Source of the DNA: Pectobacterium aroidearum
Lineage (GTDB): Bacteria; Pseudomonadota; Gammaproteobacteria; Enterobacterales; Enterobacteriaceae
NCBI RefSeq assembly: GCF_041228105.1
Contig: NZ_CP166097.1
Location: forward strand, 124,001 to 188,000
Length of the DNA: 64,000 nt
Direction: 5' to 3'
The notes under the pieces were generated by a model that saw nothing but the letters and a program-made list of their open reading frames with translations, searched no databases and was not told the DNA's origin. Shown here piece after piece: positions 31,498-40,589 of this stretch (positions within the stretch are counted from its first letter, which is position 1; each line of letters begins with the position of its first letter). A program made the translations under genes and the position numbers.

Positions 31498-31962
31498 ATG
31501 TTCCATATCGCGCTCTATGAGCCTCAAATTGCACCAAACACCGGCAATATTATCCGACTGGCGGCTAACAACGGCTGTACGCTTCATTTGATTGAACCGC
31601 TGGGGTTTGATTTTGAAGAGAAAAAACTGCGCCGTGCAGGGCTGGATTATCACGATCTGGCGAACGTCAGCCGTCATAAAAATTATCAGGACTTTCTGGC
31701 CGCCGTTCCCGGCAAGCGCATCTTCGCCTGTACCACCAAAGGCAGTCGCCCTTATGACCAGCCAGCCTACCAGTCAGGTGATGTCTTGCTGTTTGGCTCG
31801 GAAACGTCGGGGTTACCGGATGAGATTCGCAATGGCTTTGAATCGGATTTCCGTATCCGCATCCCTATGCAGTCCAACAATCGCAGCCTGAACCTGTCGA
31901 ATGCGGTAGCGATCATCAGCTATGAAGCCTGGCGGCAAAACGGCTTCGGCGGTTGCCTGTAG
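31498..31962 (+). CDS. trmL: tRNA (cytidine(34)-2'-O)-methyltransferase TrmL
   Basis: SPOUT-fold methyltransferase of 154 residues that modifies the wobble base of tRNA-Leu isoacceptors with SAM. The N-terminus is [20 protein letters not shown]. The SAM-binding knot is formed by [13 protein letters not shown] near residue 100 and [18 protein letters not shown] near 120-137. Length is close to E. coli TrmL (157). Confidence 0.96.
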   Translation: MFHIALYEPQIAPNTGNIIRLAANNGCTLHLIEPLGFDFEEKKLRRAGLDYHDLANVSRHKNYQDFLAAVPGKRIFACTTKGSRPYDQPAYQSGDVLLFGSETSGLPDEIRNGFESDFRIRIPMQSNNRSLNLSNAVAIISYEAWRQNGFGGCL

Positions 31963-31972
31963 CCACGACTGG

Positions 31973-32773
31973 TTACAGCCTGCCGGTGGCGGATTTTTTC
32001 AGTGGCGGATTCACCAGAAACACCACCTCCCCGCGATAATACGGTGAAGTGGCAAGGCGCTGCTGCCACTGCGGTTCCCACTTGCCGTTTTGTACCAGCC
32101 CTACCCGAAAAGGCAGAGTGAGCTTCATCAGCGCGGGTAGGTACTCGGCGTAGTTGGTAATGGTGTTACGCCCCTGATAGGTCTGTACCACCACTTCATC
32201 GAGCTTACCCTGTAAGCGGTTCAACGCCGACACATCCCCGGTTTTTGACCAGTCGAGCAGCCCGGTAATGCTGAGTTGACAATCCTCGGGTAAACGCTCA
32301 CGCAGCTGTGTCAAAAACGCGACATAGCCAGCCAACTGATAGCTTTTCGCGTCAAAGTCGATCTGAATCCCGACAACCTGATTACCGTGGCGCTGCCATT
32401 TTTCCCGTAGCTTTAGCATCCGGTTCAGATGGCGATCGGAAAGTTCCAGCGTGGTCATGCGGAAAGCCAGCCAGACGCGGTTAACACGCAGCTGGCTCGG
32501 TGGGATCCCTTGGCGCAAAAACACGACCTTGCCCTGACGGCGAGCCACTTCTCCCTGATGCAGGTACAACGTCTGGGCCTGATGCAGGATGGGCTGCGGC
32601 TTTACCGCTGCCCACAGCCAGAAATTCTGATAGCGTGTCGCATCGACGGTGGTGTTCGCCGCGTTGACGGTTGAAGGTGCTGCGTTAACGGAAGTGGCCT
32701 GCGTACAGAATGAGAGTATGCAGGCCAGCACGATTGACGGCGTTACCAGTAATAATCGAGCTTGTCTGCCCAC
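31973..32773 (-). CDS. DUF3142-domain exported protein
   Basis: 266 residues with an N-terminal hydrophobic segment (LLLVTPSIVLACILSFC), probably a signal peptide or anchor. The body has VVGIQIDFDAKSYQLAGYVAFL and LSITGLLDWSKTGDV, the DUF3142 pattern, which resembles a glycosidase-like TIM barrel with acidic residues at strand ends. Biochemical role is unknown. Its start lies inside the 3' end of the next gene upstream with a 31-nt overlap, so the two are likely coupled. Confidence 0.75.
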   Translation of the reverse strand: MGRQARLLLVTPSIVLACILSFCTQATSVNAAPSTVNAANTTVDATRYQNFWLWAAVKPQPILHQAQTLYLHQGEVARRQGKVVFLRQGIPPSQLRVNRVWLAFRMTTLELSDRHLNRMLKLREKWQRHGNQVVGIQIDFDAKSYQLAGYVAFLTQLRERLPEDCQLSITGLLDWSKTGDVSALNRLQGKLDEVVVQTYQGRNTITNYAEYLPALMKLTLPFRVGLVQNGKWEPQWQQRLATSPYYRGEVVFLVNPPLKKSATGRL

Positions 32774-34917
32774 ACGCTGCCTTTGTATTTGGTTTTCAGT
32801 TGAGTAAACCAGGCTTTGCGGGTTGCCTTGCTGATTTCCTGTGGACCACAGTCGTTATAGCCGCTCGGCGCATAGCAGTAGACCGCGCGATACAGGGCAT
32901 AGGTTTTGTCTTCCGGTGGCGCTTTCGGATCGGCAATCACCTTCATATAACCATCCAGACGGTTATATTCGGTGCCGACGAATTGTGTTGGCGCGTTGGT
33001 GAGCCCGCTCAACATGCTGCCTTCACCCCAGTCGAAGCCCACGCTGTTATTGGTGCGCAGGAAGAACTCGCCGAGGCAGTTAATCGCACGCGCGTCATTC
33101 GGCCGTTGGTTCAGTGTTGTGACCACGTCATTCAGCGCCGGACATTGATAGTCTTCTTCGGTGTCGCTGCCATCCCAGTCAAAGGCCGTCAGATCTTCCT
33201 GATTCCAGCTTTGATTTTCGCTGCTGACCAGTGGGGCGATGTCTTTTCGCAACTGAACATCCTTGAGATAGCTGGCGTAATCACCGTGGGTCAGCGATTT
33301 GGTTAACAGCGTATGCAGCGCAATGGCCCGCTCCTCATGGCTCTGCTGCGCGCCCGTTTGCTGACGGAGTAAATCGGCGTTGGCGCTAATCTTTAGCACG
33401 GCGGAACGGAAACGCAGGTTTTTCACCGGGCTATCGGCGGTAAAAATTCGCTCGGGATGGCCTGCCTTGACCAGCGTTTCTGCCAGAGCCAATTGCAGGA
33501 ACTGATTTTGCGTGTACCCCATCTTGCGTGTTAACAGCTGGCGCCAGTGCGCTTCTGCCTCATCCCAGCGCTCCAGACGTACCAGCGCCCGACCGCGTAA
33601 TACTTGCAGACTAAAACGCACGGTATCGGTCAGATCGTTTTCCTGCGTAGCGGGAACGCTGTTAACCACAGCGGCGTAATCTTTTTGACCATAAAACAGC
33701 TGGGCGGCTTGAAGGTAGCTGAACGCGTCCTGCATGTTGTCTTGCTCAAACAACGGTTTCTGCGCGGCCAGTTCTTCGGTGGATAAGGCGGGTAAGGCTA
33801 GCCAGCCTTCATCCGAACGCAAGCGCTTGAGATCTTGCACCATCGTCAACGGTGCGCTGCCCGGCGCACTGGTGAATTGCCGATTTTCCAGCAGCTTATT
33901 GTCGATCTCATCGTTCAATTCAAGGAGGTCTTCGACGTCGGTGGTGCCGTCCAGTTCGTGTTGGTACGTTTTCGCCAGGGCATTCGTATCATTCATGATC
34001 CAGTATGCGCGGCGATACAGTCCGTTAGCGGAATCGACGTATTGCCCCTCGGGATACTGTTTCAGGTAGTCATCAATATGCTGAACGGCCAACTGAGCAG
34101 CGGTCTTATCGGCTTTACTGGCGTCGAACATGTTGTATTCATCAAGCGCGTTTTCCATGGCTTTATTGATTGCCACGCGAATCAGCATATAGCGTGAAGT
34201 TTCGGCCACCCAGGGCTGTGGTGATGATACCAACGCCTGAAAACCGCTTTCCGCCTCATCAAAGTGACCCTGATAGAACGCCAGAACCGCGAACAAATAT
34301 TGCATAAGTGCGCCGGCATGCCCTTCGTCCGGCAGGCTTGCGAGACCTTCGTTCAGCGCGTCTTTGGTATACAACGGATTGAGGAGATTCACCCGCTGAT
34401 GTGCCAGCAGCGTGCGCTGTTCCTCTGTGAGCTGTTTATCCGCCAACAGGACGTCGAAGAACGCCTCCAACGTGGAGAGCGCATTGGAAATATGCCGTCC
34501 TTCGTTATCATCAGGCGAAAACGTGGAGATAGTGCTCTGAACGGACAAAGGAAGGTGCAGTTGCTTCGCTTTGTTGAGCGTCGAGAGGTAAGGTGCATCA
34601 GCCGTGACGTCCTCTCCTGACTCTGACGTCTGAGGTGTTTCCGTCGCCGCGATCCCCATGACTCGGTAGGCCGTGAAAGGGTCGATACGTGAACGCGCTT
34701 GATCGGGTAAAGGATGGGGTAACGGAAGCGAAATTCCGTGGAGACGGCTTTGCAGTAACATCAGATTCGTACGCGTGTCATTACCCGGTTGCAGGTAAGG
34801 CAGGGCGGACATGCCACATTCTGAGTCGGAAAAGCCGCACACTCCATCGCTGGAACTGAATGCCTGACTGCTCATTAACGCGGTCAGTACGCCAGCCAGC
34901 AGCGTTACTCCTTTCAT
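32743..34917 (-). CDS. Large uncharacterised periplasmic helical protein
   Basis: 724 residues that I do not recognise as a named family. The signal peptide MKGVTLLAGVLTALMSSQAF ends near SSS. Six or so cysteines lie in short loops (CGFSDSEC, CPALND, CLGEFF, YCYAPSGYNDC), suggesting disulfides in the periplasm. The middle is rich in short amphipathic helices such as LMQYLFAVLAFYQGHFDEAESGF and RALVRLERWDEAEAHWRQLL, a TPR-like pattern near 210-240 and 440-470. GAAGGAT precedes the start. The DUF3142 gene overlaps its end. It lies downstream of cpxA on the same strand but beyond a hairpin. A scaffold role in the envelope is possible; no function is claimed. Confidence 0.75.
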   Translation of the reverse strand: MKGVTLLAGVLTALMSSQAFSSSDGVCGFSDSECGMSALPYLQPGNDTRTNLMLLQSRLHGISLPLPHPLPDQARSRIDPFTAYRVMGIAATETPQTSESGEDVTADAPYLSTLNKAKQLHLPLSVQSTISTFSPDDNEGRHISNALSTLEAFFDVLLADKQLTEEQRTLLAHQRVNLLNPLYTKDALNEGLASLPDEGHAGALMQYLFAVLAFYQGHFDEAESGFQALVSSPQPWVAETSRYMLIRVAINKAMENALDEYNMFDASKADKTAAQLAVQHIDDYLKQYPEGQYVDSANGLYRRAYWIMNDTNALAKTYQHELDGTTDVEDLLELNDEIDNKLLENRQFTSAPGSAPLTMVQDLKRLRSDEGWLALPALSTEELAAQKPLFEQDNMQDAFSYLQAAQLFYGQKDYAAVVNSVPATQENDLTDTVRFSLQVLRGRALVRLERWDEAEAHWRQLLTRKMGYTQNQFLQLALAETLVKAGHPERIFTADSPVKNLRFRSAVLKISANADLLRQQTGAQQSHEERAIALHTLLTKSLTHGDYASYLKDVQLRKDIAPLVSSENQSWNQEDLTAFDWDGSDTEEDYQCPALNDVVTTLNQRPNDARAINCLGEFFLRTNNSVGFDWGEGSMLSGLTNAPTQFVGTEYNRLDGYMKVIADPKAPPEDKTYALYRAVYCYAPSGYNDCGPQEISKATRKAWFTQLKTKYKGSVWADKLDYYW

Positions 34918-35036
34918 GGTTGGTATCCTTCATTTAACACGGGTCTTGCCTGTTTTCGGCATGAGTGGCGATCACTCTACGCAATCGCGTAAAAAACGCA
35001 ATCCAGTGTAACTTTGAGAAGGTAAACAGAACATGA

Positions 35037-35058
35037 CAGGTGCCCTATCGGGCACCTG
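35037..35058 (-). terminator. Hairpin after cpxA
   Basis: CAGGTGCCC and GGGCACCTG form a perfect 9-bp stem with a 4-nt loop, 50 nt beyond the cpxA stop. There is no good T-run on the minus strand, so termination may be partial. Confidence 0.5.
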
Positions 35059-35107
35059 AATGTGAGTTGTCGCGGGAACGTCGGCGGTGGGGAAGAACCT
35101 GTCCGAT

Positions 35108-36478
35108 TTACCGTTGATGCAGCGGTAGCCAGATGATTAAACGCAACCCGCCCAGCGGGCTGTCTTCTGCTTTGACCCAGCCCTTGTGCTGCGTAATGGC
35201 GGTTTCCACAATCGCGAGGCCTAAACCGCTGCCGCCGGATTCGCGATCGCGCGCTTCATCGGTACGGTAGAAGGGGCGGAAAATCTGTTCGCGATCTTCC
35301 GGGCTCACGCCGGGGCCGTCATCATCCACTTTGATGGTGATGCCCTGATTATCCACTGAGAAGGCCACTTCGATGTGGTTGTGGGAATAACGTAGCGCGT
35401 TGCGCACGATATTCTCCAGCGCACTGTCGAGCGAGGCAGGGTTGCCAAAGAGCGTCCACGGCCCCGGTGGATAAGGAACTTCCAATGTTTTCCCCATCTG
35501 CTCGGCTTCAAAGGCGGCATCGTCCAGCACATTGCCCCACAGCTCATCGGCACGCAGGAACTCGCGGGTCAGTTCGTTCTTGTGCTGATTGCGTGAGAGT
35601 ACTAGCAGATCGTTAATCATGCTGTCGAGCCGTTGGGTTTCCGTCTCGATGCGGTTCAGCTCATTGCCTTCCCCCTGACGCCGACGCAGCAGCGCCGTCG
35701 CCAACTGCAAGCGCGTCAACGGCGTACGCAACTCATGAGAGATATCCGACAGCAGGCGCTGCTGTGCGGTGACCATCCGTTCCAGCGCGCTGACCATCTG
35801 GTTAAAGCTGACGCCCGTCGCCTGAAATTCCTGCGGGCCGGACTCCAGCTCAGGGTGCTGGCGTAAGTTGCCTTTGGCTACTTCGTCGGCGGCGTGTTTG
35901 AGCTTACGTGCGGGTTTCGCCAAACTCCAGGCGAGCCACAGCAACAGCGGTGAACTGATCAGCATGGTGAAGATCAACAGCAGTAGAGGGCGGTCAAACA
36001 GCAGGCTGATGAAATCTGACTGCGGGCTGCTGGCAGGACGAATGAGGTAGAGCTGATAGTTGTCATCACCATCGCGGATCGCAAAAGGGCCGAGAAGCTC
36101 AATGCGGCCGTAATTTTTCTTTTGCGGGTGATCGGCGTTATCCGACAGCCCGATAAAATTACGCACAATTGGGGTTTCATGCTTCTCTACGCCGAAGATA
36201 CGGCCTTCACTGGTGACCAGAAAAAGGCGCTGTCCCGGCGGAGCCCACTTCTCCAACACCCAGAACAGCCGTAGCCACCAGCGCAGATCGTTGGCAGGCG
36301 TGTTGGCAAGGTCTGCTTCAATATGCTGTTCCAGCATGATGCCCTGCCGCTGCTCGTTTTCCAGCAGGGCGGTAAGCTGGCGCGAGTCCAGCTTGGGCAC
36401 CATCAGAACCAGCATGAGTACCAGCGCCAGCGTTAACCAAAAAATGGCAAAAATACGGGCGGTCAAACTATTGATCAT
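35108..36478 (-). CDS. cpxA: Envelope stress sensor histidine kinase CpxA
   Basis: 456 residues, one shorter than E. coli. TM1 is at about 7-28, the periplasmic sensor at 29-162 and TM2 at about 163-187, followed by HAMP. The phospho-acceptor is H248 in LLSDISHELRTPLTRL. The ATP-lid motifs are ENIVRNALRYS, VDDDGPGVSPEDREQIF and GSGLGLAIV. It senses misfolded envelope proteins and phosphorylates CpxR. Its start overlaps the cpxR stop by 4 nt. Confidence 0.96.
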   Translation of the reverse strand: MINSLTARIFAIFWLTLALVLMLVLMVPKLDSRQLTALLENEQRQGIMLEQHIEADLANTPANDLRWWLRLFWVLEKWAPPGQRLFLVTSEGRIFGVEKHETPIVRNFIGLSDNADHPQKKNYGRIELLGPFAIRDGDDNYQLYLIRPASSPQSDFISLLFDRPLLLLIFTMLISSPLLLWLAWSLAKPARKLKHAADEVAKGNLRQHPELESGPQEFQATGVSFNQMVSALERMVTAQQRLLSDISHELRTPLTRLQLATALLRRRQGEGNELNRIETETQRLDSMINDLLVLSRNQHKNELTREFLRADELWGNVLDDAAFEAEQMGKTLEVPYPPGPWTLFGNPASLDSALENIVRNALRYSHNHIEVAFSVDNQGITIKVDDDGPGVSPEDREQIFRPFYRTDEARDRESGGSGLGLAIVETAITQHKGWVKAEDSPLGGLRLIIWLPLHQR

Positions 36479-37173
36479 GCAGCCGATACCATCAAATAGC
36501 CTCGTCCACGCAGCGTTTTAAACCAGGGCAAGCCATCCTTGCGTTCTGGCAGTTTACGACGCAGGTTCGAGATGTGCATATCGATCGCACGGTCAAACGG
36601 CGTCAGTCGTTTCCCCAGCACTTCCTGGCTTAAATGTTCGCGTGAAACCACCTGTCCCAGCCGCTGTGCCAGCAGATAGAGCAGCGTGAATTCTGTGCCC
36701 GTCAAATCCAGTACGATATCGTCAAAGCTGGCTTCCTGACGTCCGGGGTTCAGACGCAGGCCGTCGACTTCCAGCGTCGGCGCGCTGTTATCGCCCGCTT
36801 GCTGTTGATCGGTCCAATTGGAACGGCGGAGAATCGCGCGAATACGCGCCACCAGTTCTCTGTCGTTAAAGGGCTTCGGCAGATAGTCATCCGCACCCAG
36901 TTCCAGACCAAGAACGCGGTCTAATTCACTGCCGCGGGCAGTCAACATGATGACCGGCGTTTGATGCTGCTGTCGTAGTTCTTTTAATGTATCGATACCG
37001 TTTTTCTTCGGCATCATCACATCCAGTAATAACAGGTCAATGGTGTTATCTAATACCTGTAACGCCTGCTCGCCGTCGTAGGCGACAACGACGTTAAAAC
37101 CTTCCATTTCGAGCAACTCTTTCAATAAAGATGTCAGCTCTCTATCGTCATCAACCAGCAGAATTTTATTCAT
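36475..37173 (-). CDS. cpxR: Envelope stress response regulator CpxR
   Basis: OmpR-type regulator of 232 residues, the E. coli length. The acidic pocket is DDD at 8-10, the phosphorylation site is D51 in LLLLDVMMP, and K100-area FNDRELVAR follows. The winged helix ends KTLRGRGYLMV. I start at MNKILLVDDD, preceded by GGAGG; the frame extends 11 codons further but without support. It is divergent from cpxP with a CpxR box between. Confidence 0.97.
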   Translation of the reverse strand: MNKILLVDDDRELTSLLKELLEMEGFNVVVAYDGEQALQVLDNTIDLLLLDVMMPKKNGIDTLKELRQQHQTPVIMLTARGSELDRVLGLELGADDYLPKPFNDRELVARIRAILRRSNWTDQQQAGDNSAPTLEVDGLRLNPGRQEASFDDIVLDLTGTEFTLLYLLAQRLGQVVSREHLSQEVLGKRLTPFDRAIDMHISNLRRKLPERKDGLPWFKTLRGRGYLMVSAA

Positions 37174-37227
37174 GTTTTCTCTACCTCCAAGGGCAAAATA
37201 CGACATAGATTAGCGCTATTCCATGAC

Positions 37228-37242
37228 TTTACGTAGTTTTAC
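37228..37242 (-). promoter_or_regulatory. CpxR box in the cpxR-cpxP divergent region
   Basis: On the minus strand it reads GTAAA-ACTAC-GTAAA, an exact match to the GTAAA-N5-GTAAA consensus. It lies 55 nt from cpxR and 84 nt from cpxP, so it can serve both autoregulation and cpxP induction. Confidence 0.9.
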
Positions 37243-37326
37243 ATCCTCTGACGCATGTTTGCAGCAAGATGCGTAGACTCCTGCTCATTGATTCACAAAA
37301 TGACGTACCGCTCTGGAGAGTTATCG

Positions 37327-37851
37327 ATGCAACAGTTCGCAACCTTATCTCTTGCTTCACTGCTTATGCTAGGCACTTTTACCGCCGTTGCAGCAGAAAG
37401 TGGAGACGCCCCGGCGAGCGGCTGGCATATCGATGATTCCGCCACAAAAGGGGTCTCCGGCCAGCAAGGTATGTTTGATGGCGTGAGGCTGACTGAGCAA
37501 CAGCGTCAGCAAATGCGTGATTTGATGCACCAGAGCCGTCAGGACAAACCGGCGTTTAATGCCGAAGATGTTAAAGCCATGCACAAGTTGGTGACGGCAG
37601 AAACGTTTGATGAAGCGGCGGTGCGAGCGCAGATAACCCGAATGATGAGTGTGCAGATTGAGCGTCAGATTCAGATGACCCGAGTGCGCAACCAAATGTA
37701 TAACCTGCTGACGCCGGCGCAGAAAGAGATCTTAGATGTGAAGCATAAGCAACGCATGAAAGAGATGCAGCAGCAGATATCCATGTTTAACCAGATGGCC
37801 GCGCCAGCACCAGGTACGACAAACCAGACTGAGACAGAGAATCCCGAGTAG
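37327..37851 (+). CDS. cpxP: Periplasmic Cpx repressor and chaperone CpxP
   Basis: 174 residues. The signal peptide MQQFATLSLASLLMLGTFTAVAA is followed by ESGD. The two LTxxQ motifs of the Spy/CpxP family are LTEQQRQQMRDLM and LLTPAQKEILD. It binds CpxA and misfolded proteins and is degraded under stress. GGAG lies about 8 nt upstream of this ATG; the frame is open 24 codons further, but that would destroy the signal peptide. The 3' UTR encodes CpxQ. Confidence 0.95.
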   Translation: MQQFATLSLASLLMLGTFTAVAAESGDAPASGWHIDDSATKGVSGQQGMFDGVRLTEQQRQQMRDLMHQSRQDKPAFNAEDVKAMHKLVTAETFDEAAVRAQITRMMSVQIERQIQMTRVRNQMYNLLTPAQKEILDVKHKQRMKEMQQQISMFNQMAAPAPGTTNQTETENPE

Positions 37852-37927
37852 TAGCGCTAGTGTAGTAAGTAGTCTGTAGTAAACGTAGTGCAGTCCGAGT
37901 AGTAATGTGTAGTAGGTACACACCCTG

Positions 37928-37989
37928 TTTTTCCTTGCCATAGACACCATCCCTGTCTTTTTGCCCTCCATGATGGAGGGTTTTTTTTG
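37928..37989 (+). ncRNA. cpxQ: CpxQ small RNA from the cpxP 3' UTR
   Basis: The seed region TTTTTCCTTGCC and ATAGACACCATCCCTGTC match the Salmonella/E. coli CpxQ sequence as I remember it. A Rho-independent terminator (CCCTCCATGATGGAGGG plus an 8-T run) follows. In enterobacteria CpxQ is cut from cpxP mRNA by RNase E and, with Hfq, represses envelope protein mRNAs. The terminator stem differs in sequence but keeps its shape. Confidence 0.85.
37963..37989 (+). terminator. Terminator of cpxP/CpxQ
   Basis: CCCTCCA-TGA-TGGAGGG with TTTTTTTT after it. This is also the 3' end of CpxQ. Confidence 0.92.
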
Positions 37990-38248
37990 CCTAAAATTCG
38001 GCACGAAAAAATCAGCACAATATGAGATATAACGCGTAGAATATGAGCACCAAAAATGATGCTCATGAATGCTCCCTTACCTGTCCTCAGGCTTTTGGCT
38101 GACATCCTCATAAAAGCACGCTGAAACACCCTTGGCAGCTCGCCGATTACATGGCGATGTCATACTTTCCCTGTACCATTGCTCCATCGCGCTAGCCTCT
38201 GCCACGACAGAGGGCGCATTCTTTTATTTTAACTTTGATATCAATGCC

Positions 38249-39436
38249 ATGACCCGTTCTTCCCGTTCGACCGCCTGGTTACGCGTCGTCAGCCTTTCTC
38301 TGGCGGCATTCATTTTTAACACCGCGGAATTTGCCCCTGTTGCGTTGTTGTCAGATATCGCCGCCAGCTTTTCCATGAGCGCCGCGCAGGTTGGGCTGAT
38401 CATTACGATTTACGCCTGGGTGGTCGGGCTGATGTCGTTACCCTGTATGCTGCTGTCCAGCGATATGGAACGACGTAGCCTGTTGATCAAAATCTTTATC
38501 CTGTTCGCTATCAGTAATGTGCTATCCGGTCTGGCCTGGAACTATTGGGTGCTGGTGATCGCCCGTATCGGTGTGGCACTGGCTCACGCAATATTCTGGT
38601 CGATTACGGCATCGCTGGTGGTGCGTCTGGCGCCCGCGGACAAAAAGGCGCAGGCATTAAGCCTGCTGGCGACCGGCACGGCGTTGGCGCTGGTGCTGGG
38701 GTTACCGCTGGGACGTGTGGTCGGTCAGTATCTGGGGTGGCGTGTGACGTTTGTCCTGATTGGCCTGATTGCTGCGGCGATTATGGTGGGTCTGATGAAA
38801 CTGCTGCCCGTGTTGCCAAGCAGCAATTCCGGTTCATTGAAGAGTTTGCCTCTTCTGCTGAAACGTCCGGCGCTGCTGTGCGTGTACGGCCTGACCGTCA
38901 TGATCGTGACGGCGCATTTTACCGCCTACAGTTATATTGAGCCGTTTATCCAGAAAGTGGCGTTGTTGAGTGAGAACTTCACGACCATCTTGCTATTGAT
39001 TTTTGGCGGTGCCGGAATCATTGGTAGCATGCTGTTCAGCCGTTACAGCAGTAAGTATCCGGCGGGCTTTCTGATTGTCTCTTTCGCGTTTCTGGCAGCA
39101 TGTTTGCTGTTACTGCTGCCGTTGTCATTTAGCGGCTGGAGCCTGTCGACGCTGTGCATCGTCTGGGGAATCGCCATTATGGCGCTGAGCCTGGGTATGC
39201 AGGTCAAAGTGCTGACGCTGGCATCGGATGCAACGGATGTGGCAATGGCGCTCTATTCGGGGATTTATAACATTGGCATCGGCGGCGGTGCGCTGCTGGG
39301 CAATCAGGTTATTATCCATTTGGGCTTGCCCGACATCGGCTTCATGGGGGCGGCGATGGCGATGCTGGCGACGGTATGCTGTATTTTGACGTTTGTTCGC
39401 TATTCCCGTGTGTTAAAAACATCATTAACGAGTTGA
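38249..39436 (+). CDS. sotB: Sugar efflux MFS transporter SotB
   Basis: Major facilitator of 395 residues with 12 TM segments. [20 protein letters not shown] at the N-terminus, [17 protein letters not shown] near residue 130 and [18 protein letters not shown] near 335 agree with SotB (YdeA). It exports arabinose, lactose and related sugars in Dickeya and E. coli. I start at [11 protein letters not shown]; the frame stays open 39 codons further upstream, but that segment has no membrane or family character. It separates cpxP from fieF, which are adjacent in E. coli. Confidence 0.9.
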   Translation: MTRSSRSTAWLRVVSLSLAAFIFNTAEFAPVALLSDIAASFSMSAAQVGLIITIYAWVVGLMSLPCMLLSSDMERRSLLIKIFILFAISNVLSGLAWNYWVLVIARIGVALAHAIFWSITASLVVRLAPADKKAQALSLLATGTALALVLGLPLGRVVGQYLGWRVTFVLIGLIAAAIMVGLMKLLPVLPSSNSGSLKSLPLLLKRPALLCVYGLTVMIVTAHFTAYSYIEPFIQKVALLSENFTTILLLIFGGAGIIGSMLFSRYSSKYPAGFLIVSFAFLAACLLLLLPLSFSGWSLSTLCIVWGIAIMALSLGMQVKVLTLASDATDVAMALYSGIYNIGIGGGALLGNQVIIHLGLPDIGFMGAAMAMLATVCCILTFVRYSRVLKTSLTS

Positions 39437-39479
39437 ACGTGGGTAACAACCCAGGCGATCGGTTTTCTGTGAGGGCATG

Positions 39480-40382
39480 ATGAATCCACACTATGCACGT
39501 CTGGTGACGCTGGCCGCCGTGAGCGCAACTGCCGTGGCGCTGGTGCTGTTCATAATGAAAGTGTTTGCCTGGTGGCACACGGGGTCGGTGAGCCTGTTGG
39601 CGTCACTGGTTGATTCGCTGGTGGATATCGCCGCGTCGCTGGTGAACCTGCTGGTGGTGCGCTATTCGTTGCAGCCGGCGGATACTGAACATGCGTTCGG
39701 CCACGGTAAAGCGGAATCGCTGGCCGCACTGGCGCAGAGCATGTTTATCTCTGGCTCGGCGCTGTTCCTGATTCTGACGGGACTGCAACACTCGCTGGAA
39801 CCGCAGACGCTGCACGCGCCGGAAGTGGGGATGTGGGTGACGCTCATTGCGCTAGTCGCCACGCTGCTGCTGGTATCGTTCCAGCGCTGGGTCGTGAAGC
39901 GTACGCACAGTCAGGCGGTTCGTGCGGACATGCTGCATTATCAGTCCGACCTGTTGATGAACGGTGCGATTCTGGTGGCGTTGGCGCTCAGTTGGAAAGG
40001 CATTACGCGTGCCGACTCCCTGTTTGCTCTGGGTATCGGCGGCTACATTTTATATAGCGCGTTACGCATGGGGTATGACGCCGTGCAGTCACTGCTGGAT
40101 CGGGCGCTGCCGGATGATGAGCATCGTGCTATTGCTGAGGTGATTGTTAACTGGCCGGGCATTCGTGGCGCACATGCGTTGCGTACCCGACGTTCCGGCC
40201 CAACACGTTTTATTCAACTGCATCTGGAAATGGATGATGCACTGCCGCTGGTTCAGGCACATCAAATTGCAGACGATCTGGAGCAGGCATTACTTAAACG
40301 CTTTCCGGGGGCTGACATTATTATCCATCAGGATCCGGTTTCCGCCGTGCCGGAAAATCAGCGTGGCAGGCTGACGGCGTAG
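39480..40382 (+). CDS. fieF: Cation diffusion facilitator, ferrous iron/zinc exporter FieF
   Basis: CDF-family proton antiporter of 300 residues. Metal site A is D45 and D49 in TM2 ([10 protein letters not shown]) with H and D in TM5 ([14 protein letters not shown]). The cytoplasmic domain has the [17 protein letters not shown] ferredoxin-like fold. It exports excess Fe(II) or Zn(II). Two ATGs occur in a row at 39477 and 39480; the second gives MNPHYARL, aligned with E. coli MNQSYGRL. Confidence 0.95.
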   Translation: MNPHYARLVTLAAVSATAVALVLFIMKVFAWWHTGSVSLLASLVDSLVDIAASLVNLLVVRYSLQPADTEHAFGHGKAESLAALAQSMFISGSALFLILTGLQHSLEPQTLHAPEVGMWVTLIALVATLLLVSFQRWVVKRTHSQAVRADMLHYQSDLLMNGAILVALALSWKGITRADSLFALGIGGYILYSALRMGYDAVQSLLDRALPDDEHRAIAEVIVNWPGIRGAHALRTRRSGPTRFIQLHLEMDDALPLVQAHQIADDLEQALLKRFPGADIIIHQDPVSAVPENQRGRLTA

Positions 40383-40480
40383 TTGACCGTGTTTTCAGCA
40401 TTTTATGTTAAAAACGTGATAGGCCATGAAAATTTATGCACAATTTAGCCTGACCTGAATCAATTCAGCTTCGGGTGTTT

Positions 40481-40488
40481 GTTATAAT
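40481..40488 (+). promoter_or_regulatory. Extended -10 promoter of pfkA
   Basis: A perfect TATAAT at 40483-40488 lies about 100 nt upstream of pfkA and is preceded by TG at -14/-15 (TGTTATAAT). The -35 region is weak, as extended -10 promoters allow. Confidence 0.65.
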
Positions 40489-40589
40489 ATGCTAATAAAA
40501 GAATAAGGCGTTGCCGCCTGTTTCACGGCGGTGGTGAATTTACGATAGAAGAATCCTGCAAAATTACATCTACAAGTCCAGAGGTTGTC

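Noticed and set aside
32963..33306. Plus-strand ORF inside the 724-residue gene
   Set aside because: The opposite frame has a signal peptide, ribosome site and sensible composition; this frame has none of these.
37849..37920. GTAGT words as a CRISPR-like array
   Set aside because: The words are only 5-6 nt with irregular short spacing. There are no 25-35-nt repeats, no spacers and no cas genes.
37732..38129. Minus-strand ORFs over the cpxP end and CpxQ
   Set aside because: They cover a well-supported sRNA and terminator on the other strand and have odd Cys/Tyr/Leu-rich composition.
38132..38248. 39-codon upstream extension of sotB
   Set aside because: It has no ribosome site and no alignment to SotB proteins, which begin close to the first TM.
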